Source: VAZQ01 sp963739175 (GTDB lineage Bacteria > Pseudomonadota > Alphaproteobacteria > Rhizobiales > Xanthobacteraceae). Taken from it: a DNA stretch of 64,000 nt. Within the stretch, counting starts at the first letter, position 1, and each line of letters opens with the position of its first letter. The DNA lies in the NCBI GenBank assembly GCA_963739175.1, contig CAVTZH010000001.1, forward strand, positions 124,001 through 188,000, written 5' to 3'. Below are positions 52,348 to 61,357 of this stretch, in pieces. The position numbers and the translations under genes were made by a program. A model generated the notes under the pieces. That model had not been told where the DNA came from and searched no databases. It saw nothing but the letters and a program-made list of their open reading frames with translations.

Positions 52348-53538
52348 ATGGCTGCGTCTGCACCTAAGAAACACCGCCCCGAAACCCGCCTCGTGCACGG
52401 AGGTACGCTGCGCTCGCAGTTCGCCGAGACCTCCGAGGCGCTCTACCTGACGCAGGGCTACGTCTACGACAGCTCGTTGCAGGCGGAGCGCCGCTTCAAG
52501 AACGAGGAGCCCGGCTACCAGTATTCGCGGTTCTCCAATCCGACCGTCACGATGTTCGAGCAGCGCATGGCGCTCATGGAAGGCGCGGAAGCGGCGCGCG
52601 CCACCGCGACCGGCATGGCGGCGGTCAACACCGCGCTGATGGGCCAGGTGCGCGCCGGCGATCACGTCGTCGCCTCGAAGCAGCTGTTCGGCTCCTGCCG
52701 CTACATCGTCGAGGACCATCTGCCGCGCTACGGCGTCACCTCGACGCTGGTCGACGGCACCGATCTCGACCAGTGGAAGAAGGCGATGCAGAAGAACACC
52801 AAGACCTGCTTCCTGGAGAGCCCGACCAATCCCAATCTCGAAGTGCTGGACATCGCCGCGATCGCCAAAATCGCGCACGACGCCGGCGCGACGCTGGTGG
52901 TCGACAACGTGTTCTCGACGCCGCTGTTCCAGCATCCGCTCGAGCTCGGCGCCGACTGCGTGGTCTATTCGGCGACCAAGCACATCGACGGCCAGGGCCG
53001 CTGCCTCGGCGGCGTGGTCCTCGCTTCGGAAAAGTTTATCATGGACCATGTGCACAATCTGATCCGGCAGACCGGGCCGTCGCTGTCACCGTTCAATGCC
53101 TGGGTGCTGCTCAAGGGCCTGGAGACGCTGGTCGTGCGCGTGCACAAGCAAACCGACAATGCGGCAGCGGTCGCGGTCGCGCTGGCGGAGCAATCCAAGG
53201 TGACGCGGCTGATCTATCCGGGCCGGCCCGATCATCCGCAGGCCGACATCATCCGCAAGCAGATGAAGGGCGGCTCGAACCTCGTTGCGTTCGAGATTGC
53301 GGGCGGCAAGGCGGGCGCGTTCAAATTCCAGGACGCGCTCAAGCTGGTGAAGATCAGCAACAATCTCGGCGACGCCAAGAGCCTGATCACCCATCCGGCG
53401 ACCACCACGCATCAGCGGCTGACGCCGGAGGCGCGCGCGGAGCTCGGCATCACCGACGGGATGGTGCGGCTCTCCTGCGGCCTCGAGCACTCCGACGATC
53501 TGGTCGAGGATTTGCTGGACGCGCTGAAGGCGGTGTAG
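52348..53538 (+). CDS. metZ: O-succinylhomoserine sulfhydrylase
   Basis: A PLP enzyme making homocysteine from O-succinylhomoserine and sulfide, in methionine synthesis. 396 residues of the Cys/Met metabolism family. Motifs are YQYSRFSNPTVTMFEQRMAL, ATGMAAVNTALMGQVRAGDH, ESPTNPNLEVLDIAAIAKIA and VYSATKHIDGQGRCLGGVVL, where Lys in SATKH binds PLP. The C-terminus HPATTTHQRLTPEARAELGI with ITDGMVRLSCGLEH is typical. It starts at ATG 52348 after GAAGGAGACC. It is controlled by the SAM-II riboswitch just upstream. Confidence 0.94.
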   Translation: MAASAPKKHRPETRLVHGGTLRSQFAETSEALYLTQGYVYDSSLQAERRFKNEEPGYQYSRFSNPTVTMFEQRMALMEGAEAARATATGMAAVNTALMGQVRAGDHVVASKQLFGSCRYIVEDHLPRYGVTSTLVDGTDLDQWKKAMQKNTKTCFLESPTNPNLEVLDIAAIAKIAHDAGATLVVDNVFSTPLFQHPLELGADCVVYSATKHIDGQGRCLGGVVLASEKFIMDHVHNLIRQTGPSLSPFNAWVLLKGLETLVVRVHKQTDNAAAVAVALAEQSKVTRLIYPGRPDHPQADIIRKQMKGGSNLVAFEIAGGKAGAFKFQDALKLVKISNNLGDAKSLITHPATTTHQRLTPEARAELGITDGMVRLSCGLEHSDDLVEDLLDALKAV

Positions 53539-53587
53539 CAGCGGTCTATCGAATTGGGCCGGCGCGTTGCCGCAGCGGCGGTGCGCT

Positions 53588-53710
53588 CCCTCGCCCCGCT
53601 TGCGGGGAGAGGGTCGGGGTGAGGGGGACTCACAACGACCGCGCCCTCTCGATAGCCCCCCTCACCCGACGCGCTTTGCGCGTCGACCTCTCCCCGCAAG
53701 CGGGGAGAGG
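53588..53710. repeat. Palindromic intergenic repeat, CTCTCCCC family
   Basis: ccctcgccccgcttgcgggg with agagggtcggggtgaggggg and the inverted cccctcacccgacgcgcttt ... cctctccccgcaagcgggga. It lies between convergent metZ and the SGNH hydrolase gene. Confidence 0.85.
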
Positions 53711-53756
53711 TGACGGAGCACGCGGCACCGTCACGTCTAAATCTAGCGTGTGAATC

Positions 53757-54638
53757 TCAGCGCTTGGTCGCCGGCGTTGCGGCCGGCGCGGTGGCCGACA
53801 GCACCGGGCGGGTCATCGATTCCGCGATCGCGCCGCCGAGCGCGCGCGCGACGCAGCCATAGCTGAAGTCGTTCATGTGCAGCTCGTCCGGCGACAGGAA
53901 CGCCTCGAACGGCATCCGCTCGACCTGATGCCAGTGCCGCATCAGCGCGAAGCGGCGGAACAGGTTGACGGTCTCGAACCGCGCGGTCTGCTCGAGCAGC
54001 TTGAGCATCTCCTCGGCATTCGGCCGCGCCAGCACGCGCGGCGCGTATTGCGGATCGATCAGCACGACGTCCGCGCCGATCGCTTTCAGCCGCACGATGC
54101 CGCCATGCAGGAGCGAGCGGTGCGGCGCGACCGGATCGCCGCGCAACAGCGAATTGGTGCCGACCTGCCAGAGCACGAGGTCGGGCTTCTCCGCGATCAC
54201 GCCCTGCTCGAAGCGCGCCAGCATGCCGACCGCGGTGTCGCCGTTGACGCCGCGGTTGACCACCTTGAATTCGTGATCGACGAACTCGCTCGACAGCTCG
54301 GCGGCGAGCCGGCTCGGATAGGCGTTGTACGGCTTGCTCGCGCCGGCGCCGAAGGTCGAGGACGAGCCGATCGCGACGATCTTGATCGGCTTGCCGCCGG
54401 CGAGCTGTCGCGCGCTGCGGCGCAGCGGCAGTTCGAAGCGGGCATAGTCCTGCGGGATCACGCAGGCCGGGGTCGCGGGCGATGCGGGCGGCGTGACCGC
54501 TTTCGCTGCCGGCGCCGCGACGACGGCGGACGATCCGGGAGCGGCAAGCTGCGCGCCAGTCGGGTGAGATGCGACGACGGCCGTTACCGCAACGGCGCAG
54601 CCCAACGCCGCGCGGTGAAACCAAGCAACACGATCCAT
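53757..54638 (-). CDS. SGNH/GDSL-type hydrolase, copy 1
   Basis: A 293-residue exported hydrolase. A signal peptide MDRVAWFHRAALGCAVAVTA is followed by an Ala/Pro-rich linker and the SGNH domain. Block I is KIVAIGSSSTFGAGASKPYN with nucleophile Ser, block II is NRGVNGDTAVGMLARFEQ, block III is VLWQVGTNSLLRGDPVAPHR, and block V is SPDELHMNDFSYGCVARALG with Asp and His. All four catalytic blocks are present. It is a paralogue of copy 2 and in the same transcription unit as opgC, so it may edit acyl groups on an envelope glycan. Confidence 0.88.
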   Translation of the reverse strand: MDRVAWFHRAALGCAVAVTAVVASHPTGAQLAAPGSSAVVAAPAAKAVTPPASPATPACVIPQDYARFELPLRRSARQLAGGKPIKIVAIGSSSTFGAGASKPYNAYPSRLAAELSSEFVDHEFKVVNRGVNGDTAVGMLARFEQGVIAEKPDLVLWQVGTNSLLRGDPVAPHRSLLHGGIVRLKAIGADVVLIDPQYAPRVLARPNAEEMLKLLEQTARFETVNLFRRFALMRHWHQVERMPFEAFLSPDELHMNDFSYGCVARALGGAIAESMTRPVLSATAPAATPATKR

Positions 54639-54675
54639 GATGTTGCCGAACTCCTTGCCCTGTTTCCCCGCGACC

Positions 54676-55450
54676 TTATTTGGTCGTCCGTCCTTGTATT
54701 CGTTGTAACCGACCAGACTCCACAATCAGCCCCGCGATGGCGCGTCCGATGCAATCGTGAACGCGGTGGGCGAGCACATCGTCCTTGCCGGCCGCGTACA
54801 GGTCGAAAGCGCCATGGTCGGACCAGTACCGCATGATGCCTAAACGGTCAAACAACGGCACGCTTCGCTGCTGTGCAACAACGCGCATCGTGTCTGAATA
54901 AGGCCCTAACGCAATCATCGACTCGGTCCGGGGGCTGTATTGCATGTTCATTAAGACTACGTCCGCGCCGGCCTTTTGGATGCGCTCCACCCCGTGTTCC
55001 AGCGCCAGCTTGAATTCCTCCTGATCAATCCGGCGGATAGCGTCGATGGTCCCGGTCTGCCAGATGACCAAGTCTGGTTTTTCATCATCGACGACTTTGC
55101 CCATGTTTCGGGCAAGATCCTTGGCGGTCAGCCGGGTGCGCACCAGCGTGACGACCTTGATATCCACACCCGGAAGCCGGGCCGCCAGTGCGGCCTCGAG
55201 CCGCGCCGGGTAGGCCGAGCGCGGCCCGTCGGGACCCGCCAGCGCCGAGGAACCGGTTCCGACCACGGCGATTCGCAGCGACTTCTGCTTGTCGACCGCG
55301 GCCGTCACCCGCCGCAACCGGTAGTCGCTGGAGAGCAGATAGTCGGGAACCGTGCAGGCGCCGGAGAGCGCGGCGCGCGCGCCGTGGGGCGTGAGCCAGA
55401 TTGTCGCAGCGACGGTTGCGATGCCGATCAGCCTGACGATCAAGACTCAT
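54676..55450 (-). CDS. SGNH/GDSL-type hydrolase, copy 2 (degenerate block motifs), start region duplicated
   Basis: A protein of about 257 residues with a signal peptide (IVRLIGIATVAATIWLTPHG, ending ARA). It has RIAVVGTGSSALAGPDGPRS at block I, VRTRLTAKDLARNMGKVVDD where copy 1 has the Gly-Asn block, LVIWQTGTIDAIRRID at block III in place of GTN, and VLAHRVHDCIGRAIAGLIVE at the end. The changed blocks suggest altered or lost activity. The ATG at 55450 is one base out of phase with the body, which opens in phase at TTG 55443. Confidence 0.8.
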
Positions 55451-55490
55451 GCTTCGCCAGCTCATGCTTCGCCAGCTCATGCTTCGCCTC
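55446..55490. repeat. 15-bp tandem triplication at the opgC stop / hydrolase start junction
   Basis: Three units of ctcatgcttcgccag (55446-55460, 55461-55475, 55476-55490, the last diverging at its end). Each contains an overlapping TGA and ATG on the minus strand. It carries the real opgC stop and gives three candidate ATGs for the hydrolase. Confidence 0.9.
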
Positions 55491-56685
55491 CTGCGAAATC
55501 CGCGTTCGCAGGCTTTTGCCGCACGCCCGGGCGGCGTTCATCCGCCCGCTTGTACCACGCAATCAGCGCGGCTGCTGCGATCATGGTGAGGATGCCGACG
55601 ATGCTGATCACGATCTGCATCCAGATGGCGCCCGAAATCTCGACCATCGCAAAGTGTCCGGCGAACGCCAGGAACACGCCGAGGCAGAAGATCTCGAGCG
55701 AGTGCTGTCCGCACAGGATCGCCGGATAGAGCGCGCGCGAATTGAGCGGCGGCCAGTCGCGCGGGATGAACCAGACCGTGACGGTGGCGAGCGCCAGGAA
55801 ATGCGCGAAGCGCAGCACGTCGAGATTGGTCTTGTCGATCGGATAGATCACGTCCTCCAGCGCGGTCGGCACCAGCGGATGCAGCATCGGCAGGTGCCAA
55901 CTCAGTGCGACGTAGAAAGCGATCACGAGATAGGCGATGGCGAGCGCGAGCGTGACGCGCGAGTTGAGTAGCACCGTCAGCCGCTTGGCGCCGCCGAGCG
56001 CGCACCAGGCACCGAACACGAACAGGAGCTGCCACGCGAACGGATTGAAGTACCAGACGCCCTCGGGATAGGCGGGAAGATTCAATCCAAACTTCCAGGC
56101 GATCGCATAGACGCCGGCCGAGACCGCCAGCGCGATCGTCGGGCTGCGCTGCAACAGCCAGAGAATCGGCGGGAACATCACCATGAGCACGATGTAGAGC
56201 GGCAGCACGTCCATGTTGACGGGTTTGAATTTCAACAGCAGCGCCTGGATGATGGTCACATCGGGCTGCTTGAGGAAATCGAGGATGTTCATCTCCTCGG
56301 CGAACAGCGGGTTGTCGAAGCTGCGCGCGACGTAGGAAATCTCCGCCATGTAGATCGCGAACAGGAAGATGTGGGCGACATAGATCTGCCAGGCCCGGCG
56401 CAGGATGCGTGCCGACGAGATCACGAAGCCGCGCTCCAGCATCACCTTGCCGTAGACGAAGGCGGCGGTGTAGCCGGAGATGAAGATGAAGATCTCGGTG
56501 GCGTCGCTGAAGCCGTAGTTGCGGATCGTGATCCAGCTCACGATGTTGGACGGGATGTGATCGAGGAAGATCAACCACAGCGCGATCCCCCGGAACAGGT
56601 CGAGCCGCAGGTCGCGCTGCGTGGCGGCGATCGGGGGTTGCGTCGTCACGATCGGAGAATGCATGCGGACCGGCGGTTTGACCAA
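55477..56685 (-). CDS. opgC: OpgC-family membrane acyltransferase
   Basis: A 402-residue multi-pass protein of the OpgC group, which transfers succinyl or related acyl groups to periplasmic glucans. After a short N-terminal tail comes RDLRLDLFRGIALWLIFLDH, the typical first helix with conserved Arg/Asp, then NYGFSDATEIFIFISGYTAA. There are about ten membrane helices in total and a Lys/Arg-rich cytoplasmic end. The ATG is at 56685 (or 56664). Followed on the same strand by two exported SGNH hydrolases. No opgG/opgH glucan genes are in the window. Confidence 0.9.
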   Translation of the reverse strand: MVKPPVRMHSPIVTTQPPIAATQRDLRLDLFRGIALWLIFLDHIPSNIVSWITIRNYGFSDATEIFIFISGYTAAFVYGKVMLERGFVISSARILRRAWQIYVAHIFLFAIYMAEISYVARSFDNPLFAEEMNILDFLKQPDVTIIQALLLKFKPVNMDVLPLYIVLMVMFPPILWLLQRSPTIALAVSAGVYAIAWKFGLNLPAYPEGVWYFNPFAWQLLFVFGAWCALGGAKRLTVLLNSRVTLALAIAYLVIAFYVALSWHLPMLHPLVPTALEDVIYPIDKTNLDVLRFAHFLALATVTVWFIPRDWPPLNSRALYPAILCGQHSLEIFCLGVFLAFAGHFAMVEISGAIWMQIVISIVGILTMIAAAALIAWYKRADERRPGVRQKPANADFAGGEA

Positions 56686-56810
56686 CTCAAGGCCTGAGTT
56701 CTTTCTAAAGCAATATTTGCTAATCTGAGAATCACGTCATCGCGACGATTGCGTGGCGCGGCCCAAATCAGCAACCGCGGACCGCGCCAAAAAGGACCGG
56801 AAGAACCGTC

Positions 56811-57203
56811 ATGTACCGTGCCGTCACCCGCCGGATCGAAGTTCAGGTCGCGCCGCGCTACCTGGCCGACCGCTCGTCGCCGGAGAACGGCTACTTCTTC
56901 TGGGCCTACACCATCACGCTCACCAACCGGGGCGGCGAGACCGTGCAGCTCAAGACCCGGCATTGGCGGATCACCGACGCCAACGGGAAGCTGCAAGAGG
57001 TCCGGGGCGCCGGCGTGGTCGGCGAGCAGCCCGTGCTCAAGCCCGGCGCCAACTACGAGTACACCAGCGGCGTGCCGCTGCCGACACCGTCGGGCTTCAT
57101 GACCGGGAGCTACGGCATGGTGACGGAGACCGGCGAGCCGTTCGATATCGAGATCCCGGCCTTCTCGCTCGACATACCGCAAGGGTCGCGCACCATCAAT
57201 TGA
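56811..57203 (+). CDS. apaG: Co2+/Mg2+ efflux-associated protein ApaG
   Basis: A 130-residue single-domain protein of fibronectin-like fold. It begins MYRAVTRRIEVQVAPRYLAD and carries YFFWAYTITLTNRGGETVQL, VRGAGVVGEQPVLKPGANYE and GFMTGSYGMVTETGEPFDIE, all ApaG signatures. Full length. Its biochemical role is unsettled. The last codons overlap the end of hslO on the other strand by 8 bp. Confidence 0.94.
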   Translation: MYRAVTRRIEVQVAPRYLADRSSPENGYFFWAYTITLTNRGGETVQLKTRHWRITDANGKLQEVRGAGVVGEQPVLKPGANYEYTSGVPLPTPSGFMTGSYGMVTETGEPFDIEIPAFSLDIPQGSRTIN

Positions 57204-58236
57204 GCGGCTTGTTGGCGGTCGGCTCGTTGGCAGACGCCTTGCCGTCAAGCTTGTCCGGCTCGAACACATAGGTCGAGTTGCAGAATTCGCAGGTCACGGT
57301 GATCAGGCCGTTCTCGACCATGTGGTCGCGGTCGTCCTGCGAGAAGCTGTTGAGCATGTTGGCGACGTTCTCGCGCGAGCACGAGCACTCCGCCGACACC
57401 GCGGCATCGCGGAACACGCGCACGCCGCGCTCGTGGAACAGCCGATAGACCAGCCGCTCGGTCGAGAGCGCGGGATCGATCAGCTCGATGTCCTCGACGG
57501 TCTCGACCAGCGAGCGGCCTTCGACCCAGGCGTCGTCCTCGGGAACCACATGCACGGCCTTGCCGGCCGGCGCATCGCCGGGGTCGAGGTCGGGTTGGCG
57601 CGCCCGCTCCTGCGCCTTCGGCAGGAACTGCACCAGCAAGCCGCCGGCGCGCCAGCGATGCTGCGCACCGCCGGCCGCGGCGCTCAGCTCCTCGCCGACC
57701 GCGAGGCGGATGCGGGTGGGGATCTGCTCCGAGCGCAGGAAATATTCGTGCGCGGCATCCTCGAACGATTTGCCGTCGAGCGCGACCAGGCCCTGGTAGC
57801 GGCTCATGTCCGGCCCCTGGTCGATGGTCATCGCGAGATGGCCGCGGCCGAGCAGCCCGGCGGTGTCGGTCTTGCCGGCGGCGACCGCCGCCGCCACGCG
57901 GTCGGCATCGAAGCGCGCGCAGGCGCGCAGCTTGCCGGGGGTGGTGTAGTCGACCACCAGCATGCGCACCGGTCCGTCGCCCTGGGTCTGCAGGATGAAG
58001 CGGCCTTCGAACTTCAGCGAGGTGCCGAGCAGCACCGCCAGCACCACGGCCTCGCCGAGCAGCTTCGCCACCGGCGCCGGGTAGTCGTGGGCGCGCAGAA
58101 TGGTGTCGACCGCCGGGCCGAGGCGCACCACGCGGCCGCGCAGGTCGAGCGCCTTGACCTCGAATGGAAGGATGGTGTCGTCCGCCGATGTCGCGGAGGG
58201 CTGCCGGCTGGGGATGGCGGTCTGGCGTTCTGACAT
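57196..58236 (-). CDS. hslO: Hsp33 redox-regulated chaperone
   Basis: A cytoplasmic holdase activated by oxidation and heat. 346 residues, with the N-terminal core (GPAVDTILRAHDYPAPVAKL, SLKFEGRFILQTQGDGPVRM) and the C-terminal redox switch: CSCSRENVANMLNSF (CxC) and TCEFCNSTYVFE (CxxC), all four zinc cysteines present. It begins MSERQTAIPSRQPSATSADD. Located 77 bp downstream of argF on the same strand. Confidence 0.94.
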   Translation of the reverse strand: MSERQTAIPSRQPSATSADDTILPFEVKALDLRGRVVRLGPAVDTILRAHDYPAPVAKLLGEAVVLAVLLGTSLKFEGRFILQTQGDGPVRMLVVDYTTPGKLRACARFDADRVAAAVAAGKTDTAGLLGRGHLAMTIDQGPDMSRYQGLVALDGKSFEDAAHEYFLRSEQIPTRIRLAVGEELSAAAGGAQHRWRAGGLLVQFLPKAQERARQPDLDPGDAPAGKAVHVVPEDDAWVEGRSLVETVEDIELIDPALSTERLVYRLFHERGVRVFRDAAVSAECSCSRENVANMLNSFSQDDRDHMVENGLITVTCEFCNSTYVFEPDKLDGKASANEPTANKPLN

Positions 58237-58313
58237 CGTGACCTATATGGCGTCGCGGCCATGAATTGCGACCCCGACCAAGGGTCGGTCCGCGGCTTGT
58301 CCGGCGCAGCCTG

Positions 58314-59246
58314 CTAGTGCGATTTGGCGTGGAGACACCACGTGAGAATGCCCTTCTGGGCATGCAGGCGGTTCTCGGCCTCGTCGAACACCACCGATTG
58401 CGGCCCGTCGATCACCTCGTCGGTGACCTCCTCGCCGCGATGGGCGGGCAGGCAATGCATGAAGATCGCGTCGGGCTTGGCCTTCGCCATCAGCCGCGCA
58501 TTGACCTGGTAGCGCTTGAGCAGATTGTGGCGGCGCTGGCCGTTCTTGTCGCCCATCGAGACCCAGGTGTCGGTCACCACGCAGTCGGCGCCTTTGACCG
58601 CCGCCTCCGGATCGGTGCCGATGGTGATATCGGCGGGCGACGATTTCGCCCAGTCGGTGAGCCACTTCTTCGGCTTGAGTTCCGGCGGGCTCGCCACCCG
58701 CAGGCGGAACTCGAACCGCTCGGCAGCATGCATCCACGACCCGAGCACGTTGTTGGCGTCGCCCGACCAGGCCACGGTCTTGCCGCGGATCGGGCCGCGG
58801 TGTTCCTCGAAGGTCATGACGTCGGCCAGCACCTGGCAGGGATGCGAGCGGCGCGTGAGCCCATTGATGACCGGGATGGTCGCGTGCTGCGCCAGCTCGT
58901 GAACGGCCTCGTGATCGAGCGTACGGATCATGATGGCGTCGACATAACGCGAGAGCACGCGCGCGGTGTCGGCGACGGTCTCGCCACGGCCGAGCTGCAT
59001 CTCGTCGGCCGTGAGCATCATCGCCTCGCCGCCGAGCTGCCGCATCGCGACCTCGAAGGAAACGCGGGTGCGGGTCGAGGGCCGCTCGAAGATCATGGCG
59101 AGCGTCTTGCCGGCAAGCGGGCGGTCATCGGCGGCGCCGCTCTTGCGCTTTGCCTTCATGGCGCGGCTCGTCGTAATCATGCCCCGCAGGTCGTCCTGGG
59201 AGATGTCGATCAGGTCGAGGAAATGCCGCACGCCGTTGGCGCTCAT
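58314..59246 (-). CDS. argF: Ornithine carbamoyltransferase
   Basis: Forms citrulline from ornithine and carbamoyl phosphate in arginine synthesis. 310 residues. The carbamoyl-phosphate site is FERPSTRTRVSFEVAMRQLG; other motifs are TRRSHPCQVLADVMTFEEH and MHCLPAHRGEEVTDEVID with the catalytic Cys. Its ATG at 59246 overlaps the argD stop (ATGA), so the genes are translationally coupled. Confidence 0.95.
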   Translation of the reverse strand: MSANGVRHFLDLIDISQDDLRGMITTSRAMKAKRKSGAADDRPLAGKTLAMIFERPSTRTRVSFEVAMRQLGGEAMMLTADEMQLGRGETVADTARVLSRYVDAIMIRTLDHEAVHELAQHATIPVINGLTRRSHPCQVLADVMTFEEHRGPIRGKTVAWSGDANNVLGSWMHAAERFEFRLRVASPPELKPKKWLTDWAKSSPADITIGTDPEAAVKGADCVVTDTWVSMGDKNGQRRHNLLKRYQVNARLMAKAKPDAIFMHCLPAHRGEEVTDEVIDGPQSVVFDEAENRLHAQKGILTWCLHAKSH

Positions 59247-60463
59247 CCGGCGGCTCCTTGCGGCACGGCCGGCCGGTGCTTCTTCGCCAGTTGCTCGCAG
59301 GTGCGCTCGATGCGCTGCACCGCATCGGCGATCTCCTCCTCGGTCACGATCAAGGGCGGCAGCAGGCGCACGACGTTGTCGCCGGCGGCGACCGTGAGCA
59401 TCTTCTGGGCGCGCAATTCGTCGACCAGCTCGCCGCTCGGCACCACCGCGCGCATGCCCAGGAGCAGCCCCTCGCCCCGCACCTCGGAGATCACGGTCGG
59501 GTAGCGATCCTTGATGGCGGCAAGCTTCTGCTTGAGGACGAGCGACAGCCGCTTGACCCGGTCGAAGAAGCCGTCGGCCAGCATGACGTCCAGCACCGCA
59601 TTGCCCGCTGCCATCGCGAGCTGGTTGCCGCCGAAGGTGGAACCGTGCGTGCCCGCAGTCATGCCCTTGGCGGCTTCGGCGGTGGCAAGCACCGCGCCCA
59701 TCGGGAACCCGCCGCCCAGCGCCTTGGCCAGCGCCATGATGTCGGGTGTTACACCGGTGCGCTGGTAGGCGAACAGCTCGCCGGCCCGGCCCATGCCGGT
59801 CTGCACCTCGTCGAACACCAGGAGCAGGCCCTGCTGGTCGCAAATCTGGCGCAGCGCCTTAAGAAACTCGGGCGCGACCACGCGCACGCCGCCCTCGCCC
59901 ATGATCGGCTCGATCAGGATGGCGCCGGTCTCAGGCCCGATCGCCTTGCGGACCGCCTCCAGCTCGCCGAAGGGAACCTGATCGAAGCCGTCGACCGGCG
60001 GGCCGAAGCCTTCGAGGTACTTCTTCTGTCCGCCGGCCGCGAGCGTCGCCAGCGTGCGGCCATGGAACGCGCCCTCGAATGTGACAATGCGGAACCGCTC
60101 CGGCTTGCCGCTCGCCGCCTGATACTTGCGCGCGGTCTTGATCGCGCCCTCCATCGCCTCGGCGCCGGAGTTACAGAAGAAGACAAAGTCGGCAAAGCTC
60201 GCCTTGCACAGGCGCGCGGCGAGCCGCTCCGCCTCGGGAATGCGATAGAGGTTGGAGACGTGGATAAGCTTCTGGACTTGCTCGCTGATTGCCGCGACCA
60301 GACGCGGATGCGCGTGCCCGAGCGCATTGACCGCTACGCCCGACGTGAAGTCGAGATAGCGCTCGCCATTGGTCGCGGTCAGCCAAACGCCCTCGCCCCG
60401 CTCAAAGGCGAGGTCGACCCGGGCAAAAACCGGCAACAAATGGGACGTCCCCTGCTCGCTCAT
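59243..60463 (-). CDS. argD: Acetylornithine aminotransferase
   Basis: A PLP-dependent class III transaminase converting N-acetylglutamate semialdehyde to N-acetylornithine; it often also serves lysine synthesis. 406 residues. Motifs are FFCNSGAEAMEGAIKTARKY, FEGAFHGRTLATLAAGGQKK, LVFDEVQTGMGRAGELFAYQ and IMALAKALGGGFPMGAVLAT with the PLP lysine. First gene of argDF. The 390-bp region upstream (60464-60853) has no gene and separates it from gcrA. Confidence 0.95.
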   Translation of the reverse strand: MSEQGTSHLLPVFARVDLAFERGEGVWLTATNGERYLDFTSGVAVNALGHAHPRLVAAISEQVQKLIHVSNLYRIPEAERLAARLCKASFADFVFFCNSGAEAMEGAIKTARKYQAASGKPERFRIVTFEGAFHGRTLATLAAGGQKKYLEGFGPPVDGFDQVPFGELEAVRKAIGPETGAILIEPIMGEGGVRVVAPEFLKALRQICDQQGLLLVFDEVQTGMGRAGELFAYQRTGVTPDIMALAKALGGGFPMGAVLATAEAAKGMTAGTHGSTFGGNQLAMAAGNAVLDVMLADGFFDRVKRLSLVLKQKLAAIKDRYPTVISEVRGEGLLLGMRAVVPSGELVDELRAQKMLTVAAGDNVVRLLPPLIVTEEEIADAVQRIERTCEQLAKKHRPAVPQGAAG

Positions 60464-60629
60464 CGGCCCTGCAATAACGGTTGGGAAATGAATGTGCCGC
60501 CTCTCCGGGCGGCACGTTTGAGCATTGTATTGCGGCTCATACCCCTGTCAACACGCTCAAACAGGGCGTGCGACGGGCAGTTGGTGTCGCTCGTAGGGCA
60601 CAACACGGTGAAAAGTGTGGATGCATTGA

Positions 60630-60684
60630 GAGTCTGGAGGTGTAAGATGTGGACGCGAGCGCTTCGGAGTCTTGCGTCTGACTC
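60630..60684 (+). promoter_or_regulatory. Cluster of three GANTC (CcrM) sites upstream of gcrA
   Basis: GAGTC at 60630, GAGTC at 60667 and GACTC at 60680. Three sites in 55 bp is well above chance for this GC content. GcrA in alphaproteobacteria acts at promoters carrying CcrM-methylated GANTC, so these may link gcrA (or argD) expression to methylation state. Confidence 0.5.
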
Positions 60685-60853
60685 TCGCCATATTGTAGCG
60701 TTTCGATTATCAGATACGACATTTCGTGCGGCGGACTGTCACTGAGTAAATCGGTAGTGGGTGTTAGCGTCGGGCCGGCTTGATGGCCGCCCAGACTGGT
60801 GGATGGATTTTGTCCAATCGATCCGTCGCACAACGCACCAAGGAATGAGGGGC

Positions 60854-61357
60854 ATGAGCTGGACCGACGAACGCGTGGAGATGCTGAAGAAGCTGTGGTC
60901 CGACGGACTGTCAGCGAGTCAGATTGCCGCCGAGCTCGGCGGCATCACACGCAATGCCGTCATCGGCAAGGTACACCGGCTCGGCCTGTCGGGCCGCGCC
61001 AAGTCGCCGTCATCGGCGGCGCCACGGCCGCGCAAGCCGCGCACGCACACGCACATGCTGCGGGTGTCGCGCCCGTCGATGCGCGGCAACACCGCGCTCG
61101 CGCACGCGTTCGAATATGAGATCGCGGAAGAGCCGGAGCTGCTCGACAACGTCATCCCGATCGGGCAGCGGCGCACGATCCTGGAGCTGACGGAAGAGAC
61201 CTGCCGCTGGCCGATCGGCGATCCCGGCAGCTCGGACTTCTTCTTCTGCGGCGGCCCGTCGCTGACCACGCTGCCCTACTGCGCCTATCACTCGCGCGTC
61301 GCCTATCAGCCGGCAAACATGCGGCGCGACCGCAGCCGGCCGCCGTTCCGCGGCTAG
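60854..61357 (+). CDS. gcrA: Cell-cycle transcriptional regulator GcrA
   Basis: An alphaproteobacterial regulator that binds sigma-70 RNA polymerase and methylated GANTC promoters. 167 residues. The N-terminal helix-turn-helix is MSWTDERVEMLKKLWSDGLS plus ITRNAVIGKVHRLGLSGRAK. The middle is a basic, disordered linker, and the C-terminal RpoD-binding domain is TCRWPIGDPGSSDFFFCGGP with YCAYHSRVAYQPANM. Its TAG shares CTAG with the phoB stop on the opposite strand. Confidence 0.95.
   Translation: MSWTDERVEMLKKLWSDGLSASQIAAELGGITRNAVIGKVHRLGLSGRAKSPSSAAPRPRKPRTHTHMLRVSRPSMRGNTALAHAFEYEIAEEPELLDNVIPIGQRRTILELTEETCRWPIGDPGSSDFFFCGGPSLTTLPYCAYHSRVAYQPANMRRDRSRPPFRG

Noticed and set aside
53588..53710. 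CRISPR array at the CTCTCCCC repeats
   Set aside because: The copies are inverted palindromes without regular spacers. No direct-repeat/spacer periodicity or cas genes were seen anywhere in the window.
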